Below, in pieces: positions 1 through 10,134 of a stretch of DNA of 57,982 nucleotides. Both the position numbers and the translations under genes were made by a program. The stretch is from Citreicella sp. C3M06 (GTDB taxonomy: Bacteria; Pseudomonadota; Alphaproteobacteria; Rhodobacterales; Rhodobacteraceae): assembly GCF_018860705.1 (NCBI RefSeq), contig NZ_JAHKQA010000035.1:1-57982 (forward strand), written 5' to 3'. Under the pieces are notes generated by a model. It was given only the letters and a program-made list of their open reading frames with translations, made no database searches and was not told the origin of the DNA. The stretch's first letter is position 1. The number at the start of each line of letters is the position of its first letter.

Positions 1-345
1 TGGCACACAGATGCCGTCGGGGGCAGTTACAGCATCAAAGCCGCGTGATGGCGGAAAGCGTCTCAGCGGACTCCCCATCATCTTCTCACGGGACCGTTTC
101 CACTGCGCCGCCGGTACGGGTGATTTTCAGATCGGCCTTTGCTGTTGCAAGATCCAACAGTTGGTTTCTGATTGGTTCAGCACAATACTGAATTCACCAA
201 AATTTGCTTTTAACATCAGAATGATCGTCTTCGGGTTGTGTTTGCGGTCAGCTTCAACCAGAACCGCGATTTCAAACCCAACACATCTGTGTCGAAGTCA
301 ACCGAACTTAGGGTTTCTTGAAGAATTCAGAGGCCGGGATCTAAA
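1..345. other. Gene-free left edge of the island
   Basis: No gene is supported in these 345 bases. The one open frame that spans them has no recognisable protein character and simply runs into the start of the helicase gene. The stretch is visibly richer in A and T than the core genome to the right, which fits foreign island DNA. It presumably holds the promoter of the helicase gene, but I cannot point to a convincing -35/-10 pair. Confidence 0.4.
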
Positions 346-3300
346 ATGAACAAGAAATACACGGTCCAACCGGATGAGGAGCTATCCCCTGACGACCGCC
401 AGAAACTTTCTGGCCTTCTTGGCTTTGCTCAAGGTGTCCTGACCGCGCGCGAGAAGGTCCAGATGACCATGTCAGCAGGGCTTGGTGTCTTTCATGAAGG
501 TGATATGCAGGGACTTCCCGGCCTGCATCTCGATTGCGATGATGGCTCCTGGCTGCGCATCGACAGACAGCGTGAAACCAAACCGCCAGAGCCAGTCGAC
601 TACGTCGCCAGCTTCCTGACCGTGGGGCCCACCGATCCCGCCAAGCCGCCGGTCATGAAAAGCGCCATCTCGATCGAGGTTTCGATCGAGGAGGCCTCCG
701 ACCTGGAAGAGGCGGGTTTGCTGCGGCCTGAAAACGTAAAGGCGATCATTGCCGATGGTGTCGAGATCGAAAACCACGTCAAGATCGTCCTTCTTGCCGA
801 AGACTGCAAGGAAATGCAGCGGGATTTCCAGCGCTATACCCGTGGCCCTTGGGCTGACTGGGCGCGAAATGAAAAACCGATCCGGAAATCGATCTCCTTT
901 TACAACGACCTCTTCAAGATCCACGCCAGCATCCACACGGCTGAATCCACCCCGCCCGAGCTGGTCTGGGGCATCGGGATCGGCCGATGGGAGCATGCCG
1001 GCCAGAGGATCGACATGCCGATCGTGGAACAGCTGGTGGATATCGAGGTCGAAGACGGTGGTGCGATCGCCATCCATCCTCGCGACCTTCCGCCAACCCT
1101 CTCGCTGAAGCCCTATCTCGAAATCGAGATCGATGGCTCCCCCAAGCTTCAGCGTGACCTGCAAGATCGTCTTGCCCAGATCATGCAAGGCGACGCGGAG
1201 ATCTCTCCCTTCACGACCGCACTCGAGCCCATCCTTGATACCGCCGCCTCGAACCTTTCGAGTACAGGTGAGCATATCGACCGGGTTCGCATCGATGCCG
1301 GTGAAGCCCTTCCTCGCATCGGCTCCGATCTTAGGATCGCCTCGAGCTGGGCCATCTTTGGCCGGCCGCGATCGCACGAGGCTCGGTCTCAGGATCTCGA
1401 TGCCCTGCGCAAGCGGATCGCGGATCAGAACATCTCCGTGCCGTCATCCGTCAAGGGCTTCGCAAAGCCGCCTTCCGATGTCGCTCTTGCCGCGGTTTCC
1501 GACTGGGGCATCGACAGCACCATTCTGGCCGGGGCAGGGGAAAACACCTGGAACTCCCCGTCCGGTTCCAGAGCATCCGATCGGGAGCCATCCGCCAGCC
1601 CTGTGGGCGGGGCGGCTGCAATGCTGAACTCGAGGCGGGTGCATTTCTTCCCTCTCCCCTTCAACGAGGAGCAGGGCAAGATCTCGAGCATGATCGACGA
1701 CAAGTCGCTCCACGTCGCAACGGTTTCCGGCCCTCCCGGCACCGGGAAAAGCCACAGCATCGCGAATATCATCAGCCATCAGATGGCGACCGGAAAGCGT
1801 GTGCTTGTCACCGCCCGGACGCCAGAGGCTATCGCCGCGGTGCGCGAGAAACTTCCCAAGAGCCTCCAGCCCCTCGTCATCGCCTCGGTCGGCACCGACC
1901 GCGAGAGCGCACAACAGCTGCAGAATGCTGTCACAGAGCTTTCGAACGAAGTCGTTGGACTGAATATCGACGAAGCTCTCGCCACGAAAGCCATGCTTGA
2001 GCGCAAGATCGTCGATTGCGACAACGAGGCTGCGCAGGCGGACCTGAAGCTTGCAGAGATCGCCCGCACCAACCTGGCGCCTCTTGAGTGGCAGGGGAAA
2101 ACCCATCCCCCGATGGATCTCGTCGAAATCCTCGAAGCCGATGCCGAACAGCATGGCTGGTTCACCGACCGGCCAAAGGATCTCCCGCCTTCGCAGTTGG
2201 CAGATCTTCTTCATTACCTCAGGCAGGCTCTGCCCGAGCTCGCTGGCGACATCATCTACGCCGGCGCAGATCTTCCACAGCCGGACGAGTTGCCCGCAAC
2301 AGCCGACCTGATTGCCGCCCATGATGTGGAGCTTGCCTGGAACTCCCGCGAGGTGGTCGACTACTCCGGCGCAGCTAAAATGGCGCTCGACAGCGCCGGC
2401 GCCGAAAGCCAGGCGCGCAACGTTCTCCAGGAACTTGAGGCTTGCGCTGCTGCAATCGAAGAACTGGGTGAACAGGAGCACGATCTCGCAGCTCTCGCCA
2501 TCCGGAACGAGGCTCCGCTCGACTGCTCCGCGATCGAAAAGATCCGGGACGTCCTCGCCCGGCAAGAAAATCTTGAAGCGATCGCCACTGTTCGTTTCTC
2601 GCTCGACGCATGCAGCCTGGAGGATTTTCAGGGCGCGGCGCAACGCGGCGGCGCCGGTCAGAAGCCGGTTGGTTTCTCGCTTTTCGGCGGGGCTCTCAAG
2701 CAGGCTGTTGCCAGCGTCCGCGTCAACGGCGAACAGCCCTCAAATGCTGATGACTGGCGCGCAGTCCATGCAGCCTGCCGCCTGAAGAAAAGCAGGGACA
2801 GCATCAACAGCGCCCTCATGCCTTTCATCGAGTTCGGTGTCATGGGGTCTGTGCCCCACGAGCCCTGGGCGCTCGCGACATACCTGAAAGACAGGCAGTC
2901 AGAAGCAAACCGCGCGCTGGAGATCGCACGACGTCTCGTCCCCATTCGCATAGCGCTGCGTGCTCTCTTCCCTTACGGCCTCGACATCGACGGGCCAATC
3001 AAGGCGCTTGATTGCCAGCCTGCGCTCTTCGCCCTGCGCGCCAACCTTCCGGATGCGCACCGCACGCCTCAGGCGCTCACCACCCTCACCGCGATTGCCG
3101 GCAAGAAGGCCCTGCCGATTTTCGGTGCCATGCGCGACCTTGCGTCCGCAATCGGCCAACCGGAAACCGATCCTCAGCAGATCGTCACCCTGCGTGGCGA
3201 GATCACCAGGGAGATCACGCGCCTCTCCGAGATTGCTTCCCGGCTCAAGCAGCTGGGTGCAGCCCTGAAAGTGCTTTCCGACTGCGGTGCGCCGGAATGG

Positions 3301-5034
3301 GCCGAGCGCCTGAAAGACGATCCTCTCAACGCACCCTCCCTGATCCCCGACAGATGGCAGGCGGCCTGGAGCTGGGCCATGATGACAACCCGCGTCCAGC
3401 ACATCATCGAACTCGGCAATGGCGACGAATACCGCAAAGCCAAGGCCGACGCGATGCAGCGGCGACGCAAACACTTCGAAGATCTGATTCGTGTCCGCAC
3501 CCTGCTGGGCCTCGCCCGGCGCATGACGCCGCGCGTGCGCCAGGCGATGGAAGCCTTCACCCAGGCCATTTCCAAGATCGGAACCGGCAAGGGCAAGAAG
3601 GCGCCCCGTTTCATCCGGGCGGCACAGGAAGCGGCACGACAGGCCTCTTCCGCAGCGCCGGTCTGGATCATGCCCGAATACAAGATCCCCGAACAACTAC
3701 CGCCTGAGTTCGGTGATTTCGACCTGGTCATCCTGGACGAGGCCTCTCAGAGCGACATCACCGCAATCGCGGCGCTGGCACGCGGCAAGAAGATCCTTGT
3801 CGTGGGCGACGAGGCACAGGTCTCGCCAAGCGCGGTCGGTATTTCCGTTCAGAAGATCAATGCGCTGCGCGCCGAGTTCCTCGACGGGCTGCCCAATGCC
3901 GGGCTGATCGACGAGAACACCTCGATCTTCGAGATGACCAAGCGCATGCACCCCGAGAGCCATGTCATGCTGCGTGAGCATTTTCGCTGCGTGGCGCCGA
4001 TCATCCAGTTCTCCACCCGCTTTTACAACAATGCCCTGGTCCCGCTCCGGGTGCCGAAGGCCTCCGAGCGCTTCGATCCGCCCTTGGTGGATGTCTACAT
4101 TCCCGGCGCCGTGCGCCAGGGCAAGACCAACCCCTATGAAGCCCGCTGGATCGTCGACGAGATCGCCAAGATCATCGATGACCCGGCCCATAAGGGGCGC
4201 GATATCGGCGTGATCTCCCTGATCGGCGGCGAGCAGGCCGAGAAGATCGGCCGCATGCTGGTCGAAGACGAGCGCATCGGTCCGGAGAAAATCGAGGAGC
4301 GCCGGATCATCTATGGCGACGCGCGCACCATGCAGGGGCAGGAGCGTTCCATCGTCTTCCTGTCCATGGTGGCAACCCCTGGCCGGGTGACATCCCAAAG
4401 CTCCAAGCCTGACCAGCAACGTATCAACGTGGCCATGAGCCGGGCCCGGGACCGACTTTACCTCGTTCGCTCCGTCGGCCTCGAGGATCTCAAGCCCACC
4501 GATATCAAGGCGGACATCCTTCACCACTTCGCCGACCCGATGCCGAATGGCCGGGTCGTTACTGGCACCGAAAGCGCCGACCTCATGGACCGCTGCGACA
4601 GCGGCTTCGAGCGCGAAGTGCTGGGCCGGCTCCTCGAGGCGAACTATCGCGTCCGCCCGCAGGTCAAGGCCGGCGGATTCTCCATCGACCTTGTGGTCGA
4701 AGGCCACGATGATCGCCGCCTCGCCATCGAACTCGACGGAGATCAATATCACGGGCCCGAAGTCTGGGGCCGGGACATGGCGCGTCAAGCCGCCCTCGAA
4801 CGCGCCGGTTGGACATTCTGGCGCGTCTTCGGCAGCCAGTGGAATGCCCAGAAGGAGTTCTGGTGGAAGAACCTCGTTGAGACACTCGATCGGATGAAGA
4901 TCGACCCGATTGGGGCGATCACGATCGACGAGCGCTTCACCGAGACGATTGTCGTCGATATGTTCACCGAAACAGGCGACGCACCCCCGGCCTTCGCGGA
5001 TCTACCGACCGACGAAGACGCTCACGCTGACTAG
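346..5034 (+). CDS. SF1 (UPF1/DNA2-like, COG1112-type) helicase fused to a C-terminal Vsr/MTES_1575-like endonuclease; putative defence protein
   Basis: A 1562-aa protein. The first ~450 residues match nothing I recognise. A split superfamily 1 helicase core follows: Walker A GPPGTGKS at about 462–469, then a long helical insertion of some 600 residues. Walker B is ILDEASQSD near 1129–1137, followed by VVGDEAQVSPS, and a late motif (INVAMSRARDRLYLV) typical of UPF1/DNA2-like helicases. The last ~130 residues form a small restriction-like nuclease: the FSIDLVV segment with Asp1448, then AIELDGDQYHG with Glu1462 and Asp1464, then a WTFWRV segment. This is the pattern of the MTES_1575/Vsr-type PD-(D/E)XK fold. 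Proteins of this build are known mostly from defence islands and probably unwind and cut invading nucleic acid. The position next to an integrase remnant at a tRNA gene supports a mobile defence role. The function is inferred, not shown. Both ends of the protein look intact. Confidence 0.85.
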   Translation: MNKKYTVQPDEELSPDDRQKLSGLLGFAQGVLTAREKVQMTMSAGLGVFHEGDMQGLPGLHLDCDDGSWLRIDRQRETKPPEPVDYVASFLTVGPTDPAKPPVMKSAISIEVSIEEASDLEEAGLLRPENVKAIIADGVEIENHVKIVLLAEDCKEMQRDFQRYTRGPWADWARNEKPIRKSISFYNDLFKIHASIHTAESTPPELVWGIGIGRWEHAGQRIDMPIVEQLVDIEVEDGGAIAIHPRDLPPTLSLKPYLEIEIDGSPKLQRDLQDRLAQIMQGDAEISPFTTALEPILDTAASNLSSTGEHIDRVRIDAGEALPRIGSDLRIASSWAIFGRPRSHEARSQDLDALRKRIADQNISVPSSVKGFAKPPSDVALAAVSDWGIDSTILAGAGENTWNSPSGSRASDREPSASPVGGAAAMLNSRRVHFFPLPFNEEQGKISSMIDDKSLHVATVSGPPGTGKSHSIANIISHQMATGKRVLVTARTPEAIAAVREKLPKSLQPLVIASVGTDRESAQQLQNAVTELSNEVVGLNIDEALATKAMLERKIVDCDNEAAQADLKLAEIARTNLAPLEWQGKTHPPMDLVEILEADAEQHGWFTDRPKDLPPSQLADLLHYLRQALPELAGDIIYAGADLPQPDELPATADLIAAHDVELAWNSREVVDYSGAAKMALDSAGAESQARNVLQELEACAAAIEELGEQEHDLAALAIRNEAPLDCSAIEKIRDVLARQENLEAIATVRFSLDACSLEDFQGAAQRGGAGQKPVGFSLFGGALKQAVASVRVNGEQPSNADDWRAVHAACRLKKSRDSINSALMPFIEFGVMGSVPHEPWALATYLKDRQSEANRALEIARRLVPIRIALRALFPYGLDIDGPIKALDCQPALFALRANLPDAHRTPQALTTLTAIAGKKALPIFGAMRDLASAIGQPETDPQQIVTLRGEITREITRLSEIASRLKQLGAALKVLSDCGAPEWAERLKDDPLNAPSLIPDRWQAAWSWAMMTTRVQHIIELGNGDEYRKAKADAMQRRRKHFEDLIRVRTLLGLARRMTPRVRQAMEAFTQAISKIGTGKGKKAPRFIRAAQEAARQASSAAPVWIMPEYKIPEQLPPEFGDFDLVILDEASQSDITAIAALARGKKILVVGDEAQVSPSAVGISVQKINALRAEFLDGLPNAGLIDENTSIFEMTKRMHPESHVMLREHFRCVAPIIQFSTRFYNNALVPLRVPKASERFDPPLVDVYIPGAVRQGKTNPYEARWIVDEIAKIIDDPAHKGRDIGVISLIGGEQAEKIGRMLVEDERIGPEKIEERRIIYGDARTMQGQERSIVFLSMVATPGRVTSQSSKPDQQRINVAMSRARDRLYLVRSVGLEDLKPTDIKADILHHFADPMPNGRVVTGTESADLMDRCDSGFEREVLGRLLEANYRVRPQVKAGGFSIDLVVEGHDDRRLAIELDGDQYHGPEVWGRDMARQAALERAGWTFWRVFGSQWNAQKEFWWKNLVETLDRMKIDPIGAITIDERFTETIVVDMFTETGDAPPAFADLPTDEDAHAD

Positions 5035-5172
5035 GAAGTCGCGGATGCTTCGATGCCGCCGGTGCCAACGCCATCGGTGGCCGCTCTGCGTGACGAGAAC
5101 GCGACGCCTTCAGAGACGCTGGGCGCTCAGGTCATTATGGCGTCAGCGACACCCGAGGCCTTCGCATCGAGG

Positions 5173-5904
5173 TCAGGGGGCTGTTACAGTCCGGATGCTG
5201 TGGATGACCTCCTTGTCGATGACGGTGATGAAGGTCGTGTCTTTGCTCCGGGCTTCCGCTGTGGGCTTTGGCGCTTGAGTCGGCGTGTAGGTCGGGAACT
5301 TTTTCTGAATGCCGGTTTCCGAGTAGTCGCCCTGTGCTCGTGCCAAGTTGACTGTGGATACATCCTCCATCGCCGCTGCGACACGAGCGATCAGACGGGA
5401 GCGAGATACCGAATCGACCACGAGGTGATGCCGCGCAAGCACAACATCGGCAAACCCGCCGAAGCGCTCCTCCATTGCGGATTGTTGTGTTGTCGCGGTT
5501 GGAATCATCAACTCAGCGTAGGGGCCATGGCGGCCCTCACGGGAATCAGCGTCAAGCTTCGCGACTCGCTTCCAGCGGTCCGGCTCGCCGGGGTTGTCAT
5601 CGAAGATGTTGAGGAAGTCGGCGAGGATCTCACCGGACAGGGCGACGGCATCCTTGTGCGACAGAGGCTTCGGTCCGGACCTGAGCGCCTCCCAATGCTG
5701 CTCAAGCGCCGCTTGGCTTTCGGCCAGTCTTTCGTGCGCAGCGATGCCTTGGCGTGTGGTCAGCTACGCCTGACTGATGCGCTCTGCGACCGGGATGGCA
5801 ACGGTGGTTTCGCTTGCCTTGCTGGCCACGTCGGTGGGGACGTGAAGCCGGAGGTAAAATGTCGATCCGATCAGGACGGGTTGGGGCATAGCACATCTCA
5901 TCAT
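5173..5904 (-). pseudogene. Truncated tyrosine-type integrase (DUF6538 N-terminal domain) with an internal stop
   Basis: The minus strand read from ATG 5904 gives the N-terminal part of a phage-type integrase of the DUF6538 group: a beta-rich start (PQPVLIGSTFYLRLHVP), then an in-frame TAG at about 5764–5766. The same frame continues with family features (ALEQHWEALRSGPKPLSHKD, DNPGEPDRWKRVA, ARAQGDYSETG) to a stop at 5173. The catalytic C-terminal domain with the R...HxxR...Y residues is absent. The frame is therefore both interrupted and truncated, and no active recombinase can be made. It starts about 75 bp from the 3' end of the tRNA-Thr gene and reads away from it, the usual place for an integrase in a tRNA-borne island. 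The open frame on the opposite strand here is a shadow. Confidence 0.75.
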
Positions 5905-5980
5905 GTACCACCTCTATGTACCAGTGAGGCGGCACAAACTCCTGATAAACAGGATTTTTAGTGATTTCAATGCGTTGAAG

Positions 5981-6055
<75 letters not shown>

Positions 6056-6169
6056 GCCGTCCACCGTGTGGCCCGTTGTGCCATCTGGTGTGGGCGGGTC
6101 TCTAAAGGCAAAGTTCAAAGCGCGCAAGCCCTTCTGGACGGTTTTTTCACGCTGCTTTAAAGAAGGTCC

Positions 6170-6331
6170 ATGAAGCGCAAGACAGCCAGCCCTAAATCAG
6201 GGAAACCAGACCGTGAGGCGCGGCTCAAAGCCGCGCTCAAGGCGAATCTTGCCCGGCGCAAGCAGCAGGCGCGGGCGCGGCAGGATGAAAAGCCCCAAGA
6301 GGCGCAGAGCAGCGAGAAGGACACAGAATAG
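6170..6331 (+). CDS. Small basic hypothetical protein upstream of murA
   Basis: A 53-aa protein, MKRKTASPKSGKPD at the start, then an Ala/Lys/Arg-rich helical stretch (LKAALKANLARRKQQAR) and an acidic, Gln-rich tail. The stop codon TAG directly abuts the murA ATG, so the two are almost certainly co-transcribed and translationally coupled. An AAAGAAGG stretch 5 nt before the ATG is a plausible ribosome site. Short lysine/arginine-rich proteins at this spot are common in Rhodobacteraceae. No function is known to me; the composition suggests nucleic-acid or ribosome contact, but that is a guess. Confidence 0.65.
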   Translation: MKRKTASPKSGKPDREARLKAALKANLARRKQQARARQDEKPQEAQSSEKDTE

Positions 6332-7603
6332 ATGGATTCCATCGTCGTCACCGGGAACGGCCCGCTTTCAGGCCAGATCCCCATTGCAGGTGCCAAGAAC
6401 GCCTGCCTGACCCTCATGCCCGCGACGCTGCTGTCGGACGAGCCGCTGACGCTGACCAATGCGCCGCGCCTGTCGGACATCCGCACCATGACCACGCTGC
6501 TGCAATCGCTGGGGGCCGAAGTGTCGGGGTTGCAGGACGATCAGGTGCTCGCGATGTCGAGCCACGATCTGACCTCGACTCGCGCCGAATATGACATCGT
6601 GCGCAAGATGCGCGCGTCGATTCTGGTGCTTGGCCCGCTGTTGGCGCGTCATGGCGAGGCGCAGGTGTCGCTGCCCGGCGGCTGTGCGATTGGCGCACGC
6701 CCCGTCGATCTGCATCTGCGCGCGCTAGAGGCGCTGGGGGCAGAGCTTGACCTGCGCGAGGGCTATGTCCACGCTAAGGCCCCGATCGGCGGGCTGCACG
6801 GCGGGATCATCGAATTCCCCTTCGTTTCGGTCGGCGCGACGGAAAACGCGCTGATGGCCGCGACGCTGGCCAAGGGTACCACCGTCATCAAGCGCGCCGC
6901 GCGCGAGCCCGAGATCGTCGATCTGGCGCAATGCCTGCGCAAGATGGGCGCGCAGATCGAAGGCGAGGGCACCGACACCATCACCATTCAGGGCGTCGAC
7001 CGGCTGGGCGGGGCGACTCACCGGGTGGTCACCGACCGCATCGAACTGGGCACCTACATGCTGGCTCCGGCAATCTGCGGCGGCGAGGTCGAATGTCTTG
7101 GCGGCACCATCGCGCTGGTCGAAGCCTTCTGCCACAAGCTTGACGAGGCGGGGATCTCGGTCGAGGAAACGCCGAGCGGGCTCAAGGTCGCGCGCAAGAC
7201 CGGCGACGTGAAGGCGATTGATGTGACCACCGAGCCATTCCCCGGCTTTCCGACCGATCTTCAGGCGCAGATCATGGCGTTGCTGTGCACCGCCGAGGGC
7301 ACGTCGGTGCTGGAGGAGAAGATCTTCGAGAACCGCTTCATGCACGCGCCAGAGCTGCTCCGCATGGGCGCACGCATCGATGTTCACGGCGGCACCGCTA
7401 CGGTGACCGGGGTGGACCGGCTGAAGGGCGCGCCGGTGATGGCCACCGATCTGCGCGCCAGCGTGTCGCTGATTCTTGCCGGGCTGGCCGCCGAGGGTGA
7501 AACCGTGGTGAGCCGGGTGTATCATCTGGATCGTGGCTATGAACATGTGGTGCGCAAGCTTTCGGGTGTGGGCGCAAAGATCGAACGGGTGAAAGACGCG
7601 TGA
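6332..7603 (+). CDS. murA: UDP-N-acetylglucosamine 1-carboxyvinyltransferase
   Basis: Catalyses the first committed step of peptidoglycan synthesis, transfer of enolpyruvate from PEP to UDP-GlcNAc in the cytoplasm. The 423-aa length is normal. Visible residues are the Lys22-Asn23 pair in IAGAKNA, the active-site Cys118 in [15 protein letters not shown] (the cysteine alkylated by fosfomycin in this family) and Asp309 in FPTDLQAQ, the presumed general base. The inside-out alpha/beta barrel repeats run through the whole length. The gene starts at the base after the stop of the small upstream gene and overlaps the next gene by 4 nt, so it is part of one operon. Confidence 0.98.
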   Translation: MDSIVVTGNGPLSGQIPIAGAKNACLTLMPATLLSDEPLTLTNAPRLSDIRTMTTLLQSLGAEVSGLQDDQVLAMSSHDLTSTRAEYDIVRKMRASILVLGPLLARHGEAQVSLPGGCAIGARPVDLHLRALEALGAELDLREGYVHAKAPIGGLHGGIIEFPFVSVGATENALMAATLAKGTTVIKRAAREPEIVDLAQCLRKMGAQIEGEGTDTITIQGVDRLGGATHRVVTDRIELGTYMLAPAICGGEVECLGGTIALVEAFCHKLDEAGISVEETPSGLKVARKTGDVKAIDVTTEPFPGFPTDLQAQIMALLCTAEGTSVLEEKIFENRFMHAPELLRMGARIDVHGGTATVTGVDRLKGAPVMATDLRASVSLILAGLAAEGETVVSRVYHLDRGYEHVVRKLSGVGAKIERVKDA

Positions 7604-8064
7604 GTGATGCAAGATTCGAAGACGCTGGCGGCGCGCCGCTGAACCTTGGCGCGATGGACGCCGATGATCTGACCGTGCTGTCGGCGCTGCTTCAGGATGC
7701 GGTGCTGACCGCGTCGGACATCGCATGGCAGAAACGCCACCGGCGACTGGCGCTGCTGGTGAACCGGCTGCGGCGCGAGGATGGCATGCATGTCTCGCCC
7801 CCCGAACGGGTGCGCGCGATGCTGACGGTCGAAAACGTGCTGGGGGTTTCGGCGCAGGGCGTCACGCCGGGCGACACGGACACGGTGCTGTCGATCCTGT
7901 CGGTCAGCTTCGAGCCGGGTGAAGAGGGCAGCGGCCATGTGCTGTTCACCCTCGCCGGAGACGGGGCGTTGAGGGCAAAGGTCGAGGCGCTGGAACTGGG
8001 GCTGCGCGACGTCACGCGCCCCTATGCGGCAGTGTCGGGCAAGCTGCCCGATCACGGCGGCTAG
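7600..8064 (+). CDS. DUF2948 family protein
   Basis: A 154-aa protein starting with a GTG that overlaps the murA stop (4 nt). The sequence ([20 protein letters not shown] near the start, and a paired [16 protein letters not shown] segment) is that of the DUF2948 family, which sits between murA and hisD in most Rhodobacterales. No catalytic motif is evident and the function is unknown. Downstream, before hisD, a 14-bp perfect palindrome GCGGCATATGCCGC lies at 8079–8092, within a GC-rich spacer that could fold in the transcript. Confidence 0.85.
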   Translation: MSDARFEDAGGAPLNLGAMDADDLTVLSALLQDAVLTASDIAWQKRHRRLALLVNRLRREDGMHVSPPERVRAMLTVENVLGVSAQGVTPGDTDTVLSILSVSFEPGEEGSGHVLFTLAGDGALRAKVEALELGLRDVTRPYAAVSGKLPDHGG

Positions 8065-8166
8065 CGCTTTTGCCCCGCGCGGCATATGCCGCAAAGATGA
8101 CGGGGCGGGGTTGCCGGGCTGGCCCTGCCGCCTTAGAGGCTTGCGCAGCTTGCGAAAGGATACGTG

Positions 8167-9468
8167 ATGCCGGTGTTTCTTGACACGTCCGAGCCCGATT
8201 TCGAGATTGAATTCGCGCGGCTGCTCACCGCCAAGCGCGAAGACAGCCCCGATGTCGACGACACCGTCGCGGCGATCATCGCCGAGGTGCGCGCGCGTGG
8301 CGATGCGGCGCTGCTTGACTATACCGCGCGCTTCGACAGGCTGGAGTTGACGGTAGAGCAGCTGCGCTTTACCCCCGAAGAGATCGCCGCCGAATGCGCC
8401 AAGGTCTCTGCCGAGGAACGCGCCGCGCTGGAAAAGGCCGCAGAGCGCATCCGCGCCTATCACGTGCGCCAGATGCCCGATGACGCCCGCTGGACAGACC
8501 CGGACGGCGCGACGCTGGGCTGGCGCTGGTCGCCGGTTTCGGCAGCGGGGCTGTATGTGCCGGGCGGGCTGGCAAGCTATCCCTCGTCGGTGCTGATGAA
8601 TGCGATTCCGGCCAAGGTGGCGGGGGTCGAGCGGCTGTGCATCACCGTGCCGACCCCGGACGGCGTGATCAATCCCGCCGTGCTGTTGGCCGCCCGCATC
8701 GCCGGGGTCGACGAGATCTACCGCCTTGGCGGCGCGCAGGCCATCGCCGCGCTGGCCTATGGCACGCAAAGCGTTGCGCCGGTCGACAAGATCACCGGGC
8801 CGGGCAACGCTTTCGTGGCGGCGGCCAAGCGGCGGGTATTTGGCAAGGTTGGCATCGACATGATCGCCGGTCCGTCCGAGATTCTGGTGATCGCCGATGC
8901 CGACAATGACCCCGAATTCATCGCGCTCGACCTGTTGAGCCAGGCCGAGCATGACGAAAGCGCCCAGTCGATCCTTGTCACCACCGATGCCGCCTTTGGT
9001 CAGGCGGTCGCGGCCGAGATCGACCGCCAGCTTCAAGTGCTGGAGCGCTCGGTCATCGCCGGTGCAAGCTGGCGCGATTATGGCGCGGTGATCGTGGTTC
9101 GGGATCTGGATGAGGCGGCGGCACTGTCCGACCGCGTCGCGCCAGAGCATCTTGAACTATGCGTCGCCGACCCGGTGGCGCTGTCGGAACAGATCCACCA
9201 TGCGGGCGCGATTTTTCTGGGGCAATGGACTCCCGAGGCCATTGGCGATTACGTCGGCGGGCCAAACCACGTGCTGCCGACGGCGCGCTCGGCGCGGTTC
9301 TCGTCGGGGCTGTCGGTGCTGGATTTCCTCAAGCGTACGACGCTGGCGCAGATGTCGCCGCAGGCGCTGCGCGCCATCGGCCCGGCCGCCGAAACCCTTG
9401 CGACGTCGGAAAGCCTTCAGGCCCACGGGCTGAGCGTTACTGCGCGGCTGCGCAAGCTCAACGGCTGA
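8167..9468 (+). CDS. hisD: Histidinol dehydrogenase
   Basis: Performs the last two oxidations of histidine synthesis, L-histidinol to L-histidine, with NAD+ and Zn2+. The protein is 433 aa. I place the start at ATG 8167 because AAGGA at 8156–8160 is spaced 6 nt from it; a GTG one codon upstream is too close. Family marks include GLYVPGGLASYPSSVLMNA, the GPGNAFVAAAKR segment, GPSEILVIAD, the Zn-binding EHDESAQ region and the catalytic Glu327–His328 pair in APEHLELC. Its 3' end overlaps by 11 nt the end of the convergent hydrolase-like gene. Confidence 0.97.
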   Translation: MPVFLDTSEPDFEIEFARLLTAKREDSPDVDDTVAAIIAEVRARGDAALLDYTARFDRLELTVEQLRFTPEEIAAECAKVSAEERAALEKAAERIRAYHVRQMPDDARWTDPDGATLGWRWSPVSAAGLYVPGGLASYPSSVLMNAIPAKVAGVERLCITVPTPDGVINPAVLLAARIAGVDEIYRLGGAQAIAALAYGTQSVAPVDKITGPGNAFVAAAKRRVFGKVGIDMIAGPSEILVIADADNDPEFIALDLLSQAEHDESAQSILVTTDAAFGQAVAAEIDRQLQVLERSVIAGASWRDYGAVIVVRDLDEAAALSDRVAPEHLELCVADPVALSEQIHHAGAIFLGQWTPEAIGDYVGGPNHVLPTARSARFSSGLSVLDFLKRTTLAQMSPQALRAIGPAAETLATSESLQAHGLSVTARLRKLNG

Positions 9469-10126
9469 TCGCGGCGCTCGTCTGCGCGGCCTCGGGGGTG
9501 CCGAGGTCCGGCGCGGGCAGGGCGCTGGCCGGGCCGACCAGCATCAGCATGGCGTCTTCGCAGCGGAAATAGGCGTCATGCACGCTGGCGAGTTCGAAGA
9601 TGCTCAGCCCCCGCGGCAAGCGCGGGCTGCGCGAGGCGGCAAAGACGCGCGCATGCGTCTCACCAAAGCCGCCGCCTTCCGTGCGCCGCCGCGGTACCGG
9701 CACGCGCGAGCTGAGCATGTCCTTGGCGAAGACGATGTCGATCCAGCCCTTCAGGCGGGTCGGGGCCTCGTAGCACTTGGCGATCTCGGCTTCGATCAGC
9801 GGCTCCTGCTGGGTCACCAGCCCCAGCATCGACCCCCAAGTGAACAGCACCACGCCGTCATTGCGATCGCCGAATTCCGCCAGCGCATCCACCGCGATGA
9901 CCCCGCCCAGCGAATGGCCGACCACGTAGATCTCATCGTAGTGCACGGTTGGGTTGGTCTCGAGCTGGTCGAGCAAATCCAGCACCCGCCGGCGGGTCAT
10001 CGCCCGGATGCCCGCAGGCTGCCCGCTTTGTGGCTCGTCGCGCAGATAGGACTTGAGATAGGCCGAGATGCTGGAAAAACTCTCAAGAAGCCCGGCGCCC
10101 CAGACCAGCACCAAGATTGACATCAC
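9458..10126 (-). CDS. Alpha/beta-hydrolase-fold protein, probably N-terminally truncated
   Basis: A 222-aa frame that begins with a hydrophobic segment (residues 2–14) and has a nucleophile elbow GHSLGG in the context YDEIYVVGHSLGGVIAVDAL, as in lipases and esterases. The region that should precede the elbow in a complete hydrolase (the oxyanion HG strand) is missing. The start, GTG 10126 or ATG 10123, has no good ribosome site. Just upstream on the same strand lies a 40-aa frame (10135–10257) that may be the displaced N-terminus. The gene separates hisD from the UPF0262 gene, which are usually adjacent in this family. It may be an intact small protein, but a shortened remnant is as likely. 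Confidence 0.55.
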   Translation of the reverse strand: MMSILVLVWGAGLLESFSSISAYLKSYLRDEPQSGQPAGIRAMTRRRVLDLLDQLETNPTVHYDEIYVVGHSLGGVIAVDALAEFGDRNDGVVLFTWGSMLGLVTQQEPLIEAEIAKCYEAPTRLKGWIDIVFAKDMLSSRVPVPRRRTEGGGFGETHARVFAASRSPRLPRGLSIFELASVHDAYFRCEDAMLMLVGPASALPAPDLGTPEAAQTSAAISR

Positions 10127-10134
10127 CGTTTCCG

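Noticed and set aside
11-349. A 112-aa plus-strand frame at the left edge
   Set aside because: No ribosome site, no family features, and it overlaps the start of the helicase gene in another frame.
5053-5961. A 302-aa plus-strand frame after the helicase gene
   Set aside because: It is antisense to the integrase remnant, whose minus-strand sequence matches a known family. The plus-strand product has no family features.
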